Shown here: piece by piece, positions 8,735 through 15,844 of the stretch
How positions within the stretch are numbered: position 1 is the stretch's first letter
Layout: each line of letters begins with the position of its first letter
Source of the DNA: Streptomyces flavidovirens DSM 40150
Lineage (GTDB): Bacteria > Actinomycetota > Actinomycetes > Streptomycetales > Streptomycetaceae
Assembly: GCF_000429085.1 (NCBI RefSeq)
Contig: NZ_AUBE01000005.1
Coordinates: 124,001 to 188,000 of the forward strand
Reading direction: 5' to 3'
DNA length: 64,000 bases
Notes under the pieces: model-generated
The model's input: only the letters and a program-made list of their open reading frames with translations
Database searches by the model: none
Told to the model about the DNA's origin: nothing
Position numbers and translations under genes: made by a program

Positions 8735-10102
8735 CTACCAGCCGCCCAGGGAGTTCCACCAGCTCCAGCGCTGTGGCGCCGATTCCGGTCCCACGGCGTC
8801 ACGGCGGACCCTGGCCGGCGCGTCCATGACCGTGAGCTGACTCGGTGGGGCCGAGACCTGGTTGGTGTACGACCGGGTGGCCGCGGAGAACACCACCGGT
8901 AGTTCGGCGGGTGCCCCGCACCAGAGCGATGGCCGTCGGCGCAGTACAGCGTCCGGGAGGGCTGGCCGGACGCCGGGGAGCCGGTCCAGCAGTACCTCGA
9001 TTGCCGTTTCGGTGATCAGGCGAGCTGTGTCCTTGGCGGGGCAGCCGTGTGCGCCGGTGCCCCAGGCCAGGTGAGCGCGCGTGTGGGAGAGCGGCGCGTC
9101 CTGAAGGCACGGGTCGGTATTGGCGGCCGCCACGCACGGGATGACCAGGTCACCGGCGCGAATACGGCATCCTGCGAGCGTCACATCGGCCGTTGCCCAG
9201 CGTCCGGTGATGTTCGGCACCGGTGCGCCGGCCCGCAAGGCGTGCTCAACCATGTCGGCCACGAGGTTGCCGGTGGCCGCCGCGCGGATCGGTCCGAGGT
9301 GGCCGAACAGTGATCGCATCGTGTTGCCGATCCAGTTGATGATGCTCGCGGGACCGTGCAGCAGCAGAGCGACGAGGTTGTGCGCAATCTCCTCATCGGT
9401 CAGGCGGGCGGCCTGGGTGAGCCAGGACGGGAGGTCCGGCCCCGGTGCCACGCTTCGCTCAGCCACCAGGCGGCGCATGGCGCTCAGCAACTCGCCCTCC
9501 GCGCGCGCGGTCCCGGGCAGGTCGTCGTACACGATGGTCTCGACCAGCGAGTCGAGAGCGCTGATCGAGGACTCGGACACGCCGATCAGATAGGTGAAGG
9601 CGCGCCACACCAGAGGCCGGGCGAAGTGGGCCATGAGGTCCGCGCTTTCCCGTGCCGCCCACGTGTCCACCAGGGCGTCGGCCTCATGCCGGACCATGCG
9701 GATCAGCCGCCGTGGATCGATCTGGTCCAGGGCGGTGGTCATCGCTCGGCGGTGCCGCAGGTGCTCCTTCCCGTCGAGCTGGAACAACGAGAGACGCGGA
9801 CCCAGGAGCGCGAGCATCGGTGCGCCCTCGGGCAGCATTCCGTGGAGGGCAGCGCTCCAGCGGCGTGGGTCGCTGGAGAAGAGCCGCGCGTTCCAGATGA
9901 CCTCCAGCACCTCCTGGTGGCTCAACACCAACCAGGCCGCGACACCGGGAGCGATCTCCACGGGGACAACCGGCCCTCGCTGACGGCGCAGCTCTTCGTA
10001 CACGGTGGCCAGGTCTTGTCGAGTCACCGGCCCGTGAAGCGGGATGAGCTCTGGGTAGTACGGGCACTCGACCTCGTCATCGCTATGGTTCCTCGGATCC
10101 AT
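8735..10102 (-). CDS. Atypical cytochrome P450 (CYP156/157-like features)
   Basis: A 455-residue P450. The heme loop AWGTGAHGCPAKDTAR places the cysteine ligand near residue 352, and the region GRWATADVTLAG is the usual beta segment before it. Two hallmarks are altered. The K-helix ExxR triad reads HALR (context MVEHALR, near residue 287), so the glutamate is His. The I-helix acid-alcohol pair AGxET reads HGPASI, so proton delivery would be unusual. Streptomyces CYP157 enzymes are known to tolerate loss of ExxR, and this gene may belong near that group. The ATG at 10100-10102 has GGAGG eight bases upstream. It is divergent from lacI and shares the operator-like site at 10160. Whether it hydroxylates an aromatic substrate of this locus is unknown. 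Confidence 0.85.
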   Translation of the reverse strand: MDPRNHSDDEVECPYYPELIPLHGPVTRQDLATVYEELRRQRGPVVPVEIAPGVAAWLVLSHQEVLEVIWNARLFSSDPRRWSAALHGMLPEGAPMLALLGPRLSLFQLDGKEHLRHRRAMTTALDQIDPRRLIRMVRHEADALVDTWAARESADLMAHFARPLVWRAFTYLIGVSESSISALDSLVETIVYDDLPGTARAEGELLSAMRRLVAERSVAPGPDLPSWLTQAARLTDEEIAHNLVALLLHGPASIINWIGNTMRSLFGHLGPIRAAATGNLVADMVEHALRAGAPVPNITGRWATADVTLAGCRIRAGDLVIPCVAAANTDPCLQDAPLSHTRAHLAWGTGAHGCPAKDTARLITETAIEVLLDRLPGVRPALPDAVLRRRPSLWCGAPAELPVVFSAATRSYTNQVSAPPSQLTVMDAPARVRRDAVGPESAPQRWSWWNSLGGW

Positions 10103-10159
10103 CGAACACCTCCAGTGCTGTCTGGTGGGGGCCGCGGAAGGCACACGCAGGCCGGGTCG

Positions 10160-10171
10160 GTAACGCGTGTA
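10160..10171. promoter_or_regulatory. LacI-type operator between P450 and lacI
   Basis: TAACGCGTGTAA is a variant of TTACACGTGTAA, with the GTGTAA arm intact. It sits 57 bases upstream of P450 and 51 bases upstream of the LacI-family gene, the expected place for autoregulation and for control of the divergent gene. Confidence 0.55.
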
Positions 10172-10222
10172 ACCTGGAAGTGGCAGGTCAGAGGACCGGC
10201 CAGGAAGCGAGATGGGGAATCC

Positions 10223-11230
10223 ATGGGCAAGGAGCGGACGGCACCCGCGGCCGTCACCAGCGCGGATGTGGCGCGCTTGGCCGGCGTGTCGCGGGCGACC
10301 GTGTCCTTCGTCCTCAACAACACCCAGGCACACCGGGTCAGCGACACCACGCGCGCCCGCGTCCTCGCGGCGGCCGACCAGCTCGGCTACGTACCGCACG
10401 CGGCCGCACGGTCGCTCAGGGCCGGCCGGAGCAACCTGGTCCTCATGCCCGCGTCCGTGTCGGCGGTCGGGCGCCTGGTCAGTACCTGGATCGACGACCT
10501 GCAAGGCGAACTGGAACAGCTTGGATACATCACCGTGCTGCACGCCGGCCGGTTCCCGAACGCCGTGAGCGCCGCGCGGGCATGGGCCGAGCTGCGCCCG
10601 GCGGCGGTGGTGGCCCTCGAAGGCGACAGCCTCACCGGCCAGGCCGCAGACGTCCTGACCAAGGCCGGGGTGCGTGGCGTGCTGGCGTTCGCCTCCCGAC
10701 GGGCGGAGGGCATCCACACCATCGACTTCGATCACACACGCGTCGGTGCCCTCGCAGCCGAGCACCTCGTCTCCCGAGGGCGGCGCAACCTCGGCGTCAT
10801 CATGCCGCAGGAGCGCGGCCTGGACACCTTCGCCAGGCCGCGCCTGGCCGGAGCCCAGAGCGTCGCCTCCCGCACCACGGCGAGCGTCACCCCCGTGGAG
10901 ATGGCCTACACCCGCGGATCGGCCGCCGAACTCGCCGAGCGCTGGCCCGAACTGGGCCTGGACGCGGTGTTCGCGTACAACGACGAGTACGCGGCGTTGC
11001 TGCTGCACGCCCTGCGCGACGCGGGCGTCCGCGTGCCCGAGGAGGTGTCTGTCGTCGGGTGTGACGACCTGTTGGTGTCGGCACTTCAGCAGCCCCCGCT
11101 GACGACCGTGCGGCTGGACATGCCCGCGCCCGCGCAGGTCGCCGACGCCCTGCACGAGCTGGTCGAGCGTGGCGTACCGCCCGAGGTGCCGGGCATGGAG
11201 CCCGTCCTTGTGCAACGTCAGTCCTCGTGA
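10223..11230 (+). CDS. LacI/GalR-family transcriptional repressor
   Basis: A 335-residue repressor. The helix-turn-helix TSADVARLAGVSRATVSFVLNN lies near residues 13-34, followed by the hinge region ending LGYVPHAAARSL. The rest is a periplasmic-binding-protein-like effector domain with the typical VFAYNDEYA and EVSVVGCDDL segments near residues 250-285. The ATG at 10223 follows a purine-rich GAGATGGGG. This is the only LacI-family gene in the window, and repeated palindromes of LacI type (TTACACGTGTAA) occur near several neighbouring genes, so it is the best candidate for their common repressor. The effector is likely a small sugar or glycoside, given the GH3 gene, but this is inference. Confidence 0.93.
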   Translation: MGKERTAPAAVTSADVARLAGVSRATVSFVLNNTQAHRVSDTTRARVLAAADQLGYVPHAAARSLRAGRSNLVLMPASVSAVGRLVSTWIDDLQGELEQLGYITVLHAGRFPNAVSAARAWAELRPAAVVALEGDSLTGQAADVLTKAGVRGVLAFASRRAEGIHTIDFDHTRVGALAAEHLVSRGRRNLGVIMPQERGLDTFARPRLAGAQSVASRTTASVTPVEMAYTRGSAAELAERWPELGLDAVFAYNDEYAALLLHALRDAGVRVPEEVSVVGCDDLLVSALQQPPLTTVRLDMPAPAQVADALHELVERGVPPEVPGMEPVLVQRQSS

Positions 11231-11487
11231 GCCATCGGTCCGTCCGCCGCGCAGCAGTCCCAGGGGTACCACCACACCCGGAGGCCCGCCGAACCAGTTG
11301 AGTACGGTGGCGACGGCCGCGTAGGGGCCGTCGTGCGGGCCTCCCATCCACTGCGGCCAGACGTCGTCGATGCGCTGGAAGGGCGGCTTCGACGGGTGCG
11401 CGAGGACGGCGGCGGCCAGCGCGGTGGTGATGCTGGGGCCGAAGCGGGAGTCGGAGCTTGGGGTGCAGCAGCCGGAGTGCTGGTCAT
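11231..11487 (-). pseudogene. Truncated, frameshifted PAP2-family remnant
   Basis: On the minus strand an ATG at 11487 opens MTSTPAAAPQAPTPAS, and after a frame change the sequence continues AAAVLAHPSKPPFQRIDD and LNWFGGPPGVVVPLGL. This matches, segment by segment, the N-terminal third of the PAP2 protein at 4176-4889 (VFQGLDDQW and LDRLGGPLGMIVPLIL). The similarity stops at the 3' end of the LacI-family gene, so the phosphatase motifs are absent. It looks like a PAP2 paralogue cut off when the lacI segment was joined here. The boundaries are approximate. Confidence 0.55.
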
Positions 11488-11649
11488 GGGGTGCCTCTCG
11501 CGGCCGCCGTGTGCCGCCTGCCAGTGGAATGAAAGCGGGGTGGCCGACTCGCGCGCACGGGTGCAAGAACGCCCTGCATCGAAGGAGCGAGGTCGGGGGC
11601 GCGGGACATCGTCATGGCGATGCCCCGCGCGGTATTCAGCGGTGCTGTG

Positions 11650-12615
11650 TCATACGCCCAGATGCCGGGCCAGGAAGGCGACGCTCTGGGAGACGATGGG
11701 CGTCACGTCCGGGGCGCCGAGGAAGATGTGGTCGGCGCCCTGTACGGGCTGCAGAGTGACGTCGGCGCCCACGCGCCTCAGAGCGTCGGCCAGGACTTCG
11801 CTCTGGCTGTACGGCACGAGGCCGTCGGCCGTCCCGTGGATCAGGAGGAAGGGTGGCGCGGCAGCGGTGTCCGCGTAGGTGACGGGACTGGCGGCGCGAG
11901 CGAGCTGCGGGTGCTGTTCGGCGGTGCCGCCCAGCAGAGCGGTGAACGGATTGGGGTACTCGGCGCCGGTCGGTGACGGCGGCAGGGCGTGGGCCAGCAG
12001 CGGGACGAGGTCCGACACCCCGTACCAGTCGACGACGGCCTGTACGCCGCTGTCCTCGTCACACACGCCGATGTCGCCCTCCAGCGGCGTGCCCCGCTCG
12101 GCGCTGTCCGCGCGGACGAGGCCGGCCAGGGCGGCCAGGTGGCCCCCGGCCGACTCTCCCCAGACGCCGATCCGGTCCTTGTCGACGCCCAGTTCGGCGG
12201 CGAACCGGCGGACGTACCGGACAGCCGCCTTCACGTCGTGCAGCTGGGCCGGGAAAGGCGCCTCCAGGCTGTGCCGGTAGTCGATGCTCACCAGAGCGAG
12301 ACCGGCCCCCAGGACGGCGCCGTGCAGCAGCTCGACGGGCACGGTGGGCGGCGGGTAGCGGCGGTCTCCCTCCAGCCAGCCGCCGCCGTGGATCCACACC
12401 ACGACGGGTACCGGGGACTCGGACGCCGGTATGAACGCATCGAGCAGGCGGGGCCGGTATCCGGGTGTGCTCGCATAGGTGACACCGTCGAAGTGGCGCA
12501 CGCCGTCCTGGCCGACCAGTGGTGGAGGCGGGGGGAGGAAGGCAGGCGGCGGCCAGCCGGTGTCCAGGTCGACGGCCGGCTGTACGGCCGGGGATACCGG
12601 AGGTGATTGCGTCAT
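11650..12615 (-). CDS. Alpha/beta hydrolase, hormone-sensitive-lipase/BD-FAE type esterase
   Basis: A 321-residue esterase. It shows the oxyanion motif WIHGGGW near residue 74, nucleophile elbow GESAGGH near residue 153, the acid in HGTADGLVP near residue 270 and the histidine in GADHIFLG near residue 300, a complete triad. There is no signal peptide; the first 35 residues are proline-rich and probably disordered. Such enzymes cleave short acyl esters and sugar acetates. A GGAAAGAGG ribosome site precedes the ATG at 12615. A perfect LacI-type palindrome lies 158 bases upstream of the start, placing it in the same proposed regulon as the GH3 gene. Together with GH3 it could de-esterify and then deglycosylate a plant-derived conjugate. 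Confidence 0.9.
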   Translation of the reverse strand: MTQSPPVSPAVQPAVDLDTGWPPPAFLPPPPPLVGQDGVRHFDGVTYASTPGYRPRLLDAFIPASESPVPVVVWIHGGGWLEGDRRYPPPTVPVELLHGAVLGAGLALVSIDYRHSLEAPFPAQLHDVKAAVRYVRRFAAELGVDKDRIGVWGESAGGHLAALAGLVRADSAERGTPLEGDIGVCDEDSGVQAVVDWYGVSDLVPLLAHALPPSPTGAEYPNPFTALLGGTAEQHPQLARAASPVTYADTAAAPPFLLIHGTADGLVPYSQSEVLADALRRVGADVTLQPVQGADHIFLGAPDVTPIVSQSVAFLARHLGV

Positions 12616-12772
12616 GTCCGCCTCTTTCCGATGGGCGTGAAGCAGATGGAGTCGGGCCGGTGGGGGCCCCGGCCTGGGCAGGGCGCGATGCGCCGACTAC
12701 ACCTGCAGATCCGGTGACTTCTCAGCGAATGTCCGAAATGCCTTGTGCTCATGAAGGGTGCCGCCTACGCTG

Positions 12773-12784
12773 TTACACGTGTAA
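12773..12784. promoter_or_regulatory. LacI-type operator, perfect palindrome
   Basis: A second perfect TTACACGTGTAA, 158 bases upstream of the esterase at 11650-12615 and 108 bases upstream of the ATPase-fold gene at 12892. A half-site TTACACG follows at 12849-12855. Confidence 0.7.
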
Positions 12785-12891
12785 CACCCTCAGGCGACGC
12801 AGTGTACGCCAAGTAGGCCGCCTTGCCAGCGATTGGTCCGCTGAAAAGTTACACGAGCCAGCAGTCCGCCCTTCCCGCCCAGGGAGACTCA

Positions 12892-13419
12892 ATGATCAGC
12901 GCCATCCCCTCCGCTGCCCGTCCGACCTCGGACTCACTGTGCTCGGTGTCCGTTCCTCCCGCTTCCGCTCGCGGCAGTGCCGGCGCCTGCTGGGCGATGG
13001 AGCCGACTGTCGCGGCGGTCCCCAGGGTGCGTGCGTCTGTGCGTTCCGTGCTCGGAGGCTGGCGAATCGAGCCCGACCGGGCTGAGGACATGCTGCTCGC
13101 CGTGACGGAGCTCGTGTCCAACGCGATCCGGCATGCCGGCGCCACGACGGACCGGCTGCGAGTTGCCATCACTCTCGCCGCGGGATGGCTGCAGCTCGAC
13201 GTGGCCGACGGCGACTCCGCCTTGCCGCCCACCGCCCTGGAGGTCGAGCTGTCGCCGGCGGAGGCCGAGAGTGGACGCGGCCTGGTGATCGTGGACTGCC
13301 TGGTCCGGGAGGCCGGAGGTCGGCTGATGGCGTTCCGGGCAGGCGGCGGCAAGGTCGTCAGAGTCCGGATCCCCGCCTCCGTCTGCTGCTCGCCTTCGCC
13401 TGGTGCCAGACCTCGGTGA
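12892..13419 (+). CDS. Anti-sigma-type ATP-binding protein (RsbW-like HATPase fold)
   Basis: A stand-alone GHKL ATPase domain of 175 residues, the type that acts as anti-sigma factor or serine kinase in actinomycetes. It shows the N box ELVSNAIRHA near residue 72, the G1-type DVADGD near residue 105 and the G2 loop ESGRGLVIVDCL near residue 127. The ATG at 12892 has AGGGAGA upstream. It is the only regulator-like gene between the esterase and the CoA ligase. Streptomyces genomes carry dozens of such proteins, so a link to either gene set cannot be read from sequence. Confidence 0.85.
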   Translation: MISAIPSAARPTSDSLCSVSVPPASARGSAGACWAMEPTVAAVPRVRASVRSVLGGWRIEPDRAEDMLLAVTELVSNAIRHAGATTDRLRVAITLAAGWLQLDVADGDSALPPTALEVELSPAEAESGRGLVIVDCLVREAGGRLMAFRAGGGKVVRVRIPASVCCSPSPGARPR

Positions 13420-13462
13420 GTGCCATATGACGGGCCATCACGAAAAACTGTGTCGTGAAATC

Positions 13463-13491
13463 TTGACGCCCGTCAATTTGTCGAAATACTT
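13463..13491 (+). promoter_or_regulatory. Predicted sigma-70-type promoter of the CoA ligase
   Basis: TTGACG (13463-13468), a 17-base spacer and ATACTT (13486-13491) lie 43 bases before the ligase ATG. The -35 element is half of a dyad (TTGACG-CC-CGTCAA), and another dyad (TCACGA at 13438, TCGTGA at 13453) lies just upstream. Both could be bound by a regulator such as the PaaX-type protein of the operon. Confidence 0.55.
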
Positions 13492-13534
13492 GCCGCACTC
13501 CCTCCGCTGCCCCCGAAACCGAGGTGTGCGCCCC

Positions 13535-15160
13535 ATGGAGCTCTCCCCGTCCGCCCACGTGGACACGTTCTGCCGTGACCGGCTACCGCCCTTTCCCCTG
13601 TGGCCCGAACTCCACTTCGACCTACCGGAGTTGATGTATCCCGACCGCCTCAACTGCGCGGTCCGTCTGCTCGACGATGCCGTCGAACGGTGGGGCTCCG
13701 ACCGGCCCTGTCTGCTCACCCCGACCGGCCACTGGACGTACGGCGAACTGCTGCGGCACGCCAACGAGGTCGCCCAGGTCCTCACCGAGGACCTCGGGCT
13801 GCGGCCCGGCAACCGCGTCCTGCTGCGCGGCCCCAACAACCCCTGGCTCGTCGCCTCCTGGTTCGGTGTGCTGAAGGCGGGCGGTGTCGCTGTCACCACG
13901 ATGCCGATGCTGCGAGCCGCGGAACTCGCCCAGCTGCACGACATCAGTCGGCCCACCGTCGCCCTCTGCGACCACCGGTACGTCGACGAACTCGACGCCG
14001 CCGACACACCGGGCCTGACCGTCCTGGCCTACGGAGGAGCAGATGACCGCGACCTGACGCGTCGCTGCGCAACGAAAGACGGGGTGTTCTCCCATGTCGC
14101 CACCGCCGCCGATGACGTCGCCCTGATCGCCTTCACCTCCGGTACGACCGGCCGGCCCAAGGCGACGATGCACTTCCACCGGGACGTGCTCGCCAACGCC
14201 GACACGTTCTCCCGGCACATCGTCAAGCCGCGCCCGGACGACGTGTTCACCGGTACTCCGCCACTGGCCTTCACCTTCGGACTCGGCGGCCTGGTCGTCT
14301 TCCCGCTCCACGTCGGGGCGGCGACACTCCTGATCGAGCAGGCGTCACCGGAGCAACTGGCCGACCTCGTCGCCGAACACGGCGTCACGGTCCTGTTCAC
14401 CGCGCCCACCGCGTACCGGGCCATCATGGCCGCCGGCGCCGTGGACCGCCTGGCGAGTCTGCGCCGCTGCGTGTCAGCGGGGGAGGCCCTGCCGGCGCAG
14501 GTCTGGCAGGACTTCCACGCCGCGACCGGACTGCGCATCATCGACGGCATCGGCGCCACCGAGATGCTGCACGTTTTCATCTCCGCCGCCGACGACGACA
14601 TCCGCCCCGGAGCCACGGGCAGACCTGTCCCCGGCTACCGCGCGAGGGTCGTCGACGAGACGGGCGCGCCCGTTCCCGACGGGGCCCCCGGCCTCCTCGC
14701 CGTCACGGGACCCACAGGCTGCCGTTACCTCGACGATCCACGCCAGACGACGTACGTCAGGAACGGCTGGAACATCACCGGCGACACCTATATACGCGAC
14801 CGGGACGGCTACTTCTGGTACGTGGCCCGCAGTGACGACATGATCGTCTCCTCCGGCTACAACATCGCCGGTCCCGAGGTCGAAAAGGCGCTCCTCACCC
14901 ATCCCGACGTGGCGGACTGCGGCGTCGTCGGCGCACCCGACGACAAGCGCGGCATGGTCGTCAAGGCGTACGTGGTACTGCGCGACGGCGTCGCCGCCGA
15001 CGAGGTGACCGTCAAGGAACTCCAGAACCACGTCAAGCAGGCCATCGCGCCCTACAAGTACCCGCGCGCCGTCCAGTTCGTCACCGAACTGCCGCGCACC
15101 AGCACCGGAAAGCTCCAGCGCGGCACACTGCGCCGGCGGGCTGCCGACACAGCCGGCTAG
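13535..15160 (+). CDS. Aryl-CoA ligase, probably salicylate- or 2-aminobenzoate-CoA ligase
   Basis: Adenylates an aromatic acid and transfers it to CoA, the entry step of the pathway. The protein is an ANL-superfamily enzyme of 541 residues with the P-loop FTSGTTGRPKATMH near residue 200, the hinge region TGDTYIRDRDGYFWYVARSDDMI near residue 415 and the C-terminal lysine motif STGKLQRG near residue 525. The ATG at 13535 is preceded by GAGGTG. The sequence around GATEMLHVFISA is typical of benzoate/2-aminobenzoate-type ligases, not fatty acid ligases. It lies directly before the thioesterase and the salicylyl-CoA hydroxylase, as in the salicylate (sdg) cluster described from Streptomyces sp. 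WA46. Salicylate is the preferred guess, anthranilate the alternative. Confidence 0.88.
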   Translation: MELSPSAHVDTFCRDRLPPFPLWPELHFDLPELMYPDRLNCAVRLLDDAVERWGSDRPCLLTPTGHWTYGELLRHANEVAQVLTEDLGLRPGNRVLLRGPNNPWLVASWFGVLKAGGVAVTTMPMLRAAELAQLHDISRPTVALCDHRYVDELDAADTPGLTVLAYGGADDRDLTRRCATKDGVFSHVATAADDVALIAFTSGTTGRPKATMHFHRDVLANADTFSRHIVKPRPDDVFTGTPPLAFTFGLGGLVVFPLHVGAATLLIEQASPEQLADLVAEHGVTVLFTAPTAYRAIMAAGAVDRLASLRRCVSAGEALPAQVWQDFHAATGLRIIDGIGATEMLHVFISAADDDIRPGATGRPVPGYRARVVDETGAPVPDGAPGLLAVTGPTGCRYLDDPRQTTYVRNGWNITGDTYIRDRDGYFWYVARSDDMIVSSGYNIAGPEVEKALLTHPDVADCGVVGAPDDKRGMVVKAYVVLRDGVAADEVTVKELQNHVKQAIAPYKYPRAVQFVTELPRTSTGKLQRGTLRRRAADTAG

Positions 15161-15258
15161 CACGTGTTGTGCCTCCGCAGCGAGCGATCTTCCTCGCCAC
15201 AGCTTCACGGCTACTTCTACCGCATCCCGCCGCCTGGGTCGGCGGACGAAAGGCACCC

Positions 15259-15792
15259 ATGGACACCTCCAGTAGGACAACTCCTTCGGCCGGCAGCTGC
15301 GCCGACGGGTCCCCCGAAGCCAGCGAGACGCACCTACCCAGTGTCGTCATCGAGCGGCACGTGGAGTGGCCTGACACCGACGCCGCCGGTCACTACCACC
15401 ATTCCACGGTGGTGCGTTGGGTGGAGGCGGCCGAGGCAGTCCTGCTGCGACGCCTTGGTCTGGCCCATCTGTTCGGCAGTACGCCGCGCGTCCACTTCGA
15501 GGCCGACTACCGCGCGCGGCTGTGGTTCGGGGACCTCGTGCGCGTCGAACTGCGCGTCGAGAGGGTCGGGACCGCTTCCCTGCACTACGTCTTCACGGTC
15601 CGCGGCCAGGGCGAGGAGGAGGCCGCCACCGGCCGGATGTCGATCGCCCACTCCGCCGCCAGGGCTTCGGGCTCCACACCCTGGCCGGACGAGGTGCGCG
15701 ACCTGCTGACCAAGGCAGGCCCGCAGGCACCGAAACCCTCACGTGAGCCGAGGACTTCATGCAAACCGCCCCCACGTATAGCGTTTTGTTGA
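15259..15792 (+). CDS. Hotdog-fold acyl-CoA thioesterase (probably gentisyl-CoA)
   Basis: A 177-residue 4-hydroxybenzoyl-CoA thioesterase-type protein. The motif HVEWPDTDAAGHYHHSTVVR near residues 35-54 carries the catalytic aspartate and the conserved histidines, followed by RWVEAAE. In a CoA-dependent salicylate route it would free gentisate from gentisyl-CoA after ring hydroxylation. The ATG at 15259 has GAAAGG upstream; about 100 bases separate it from the ligase. Its 3' end overlaps the predicted promoter of the hydroxylase gene. The last 25 residues are proline- and arginine-rich and probably not part of the fold. Confidence 0.85.
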   Translation: MDTSSRTTPSAGSCADGSPEASETHLPSVVIERHVEWPDTDAAGHYHHSTVVRWVEAAEAVLLRRLGLAHLFGSTPRVHFEADYRARLWFGDLVRVELRVERVGTASLHYVFTVRGQGEEEAATGRMSIAHSAARASGSTPWPDEVRDLLTKAGPQAPKPSREPRTSCKPPPRIAFC

Positions 15793-15817
15793 CGAGCGCA
15801 GGAATTACGGCATACGT
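15789..15817 (+). promoter_or_regulatory. Predicted promoter of the hydroxylase operon
   Basis: TTGACG (15789-15794), a 17-base spacer and ATACGT (15812-15817) end 28 bases before the GTG start of the hydroxylase gene. The layout is the same as that before the ligase (TTGACG-N17-ATACTT), suggesting matched expression of the two transcripts. Confidence 0.5.
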
Positions 15818-15844
15818 TGTTCCTCGAACCACAAGGAGGACGCC

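Noticed and set aside
10103..11566. N-terminal extension of the P450 frame by 488 codons
   Set aside because: The extension is antisense to the LacI-family gene except at its far end, which is the PAP2 relic. A good ribosome site and ATG at 10102 define the P450 start.
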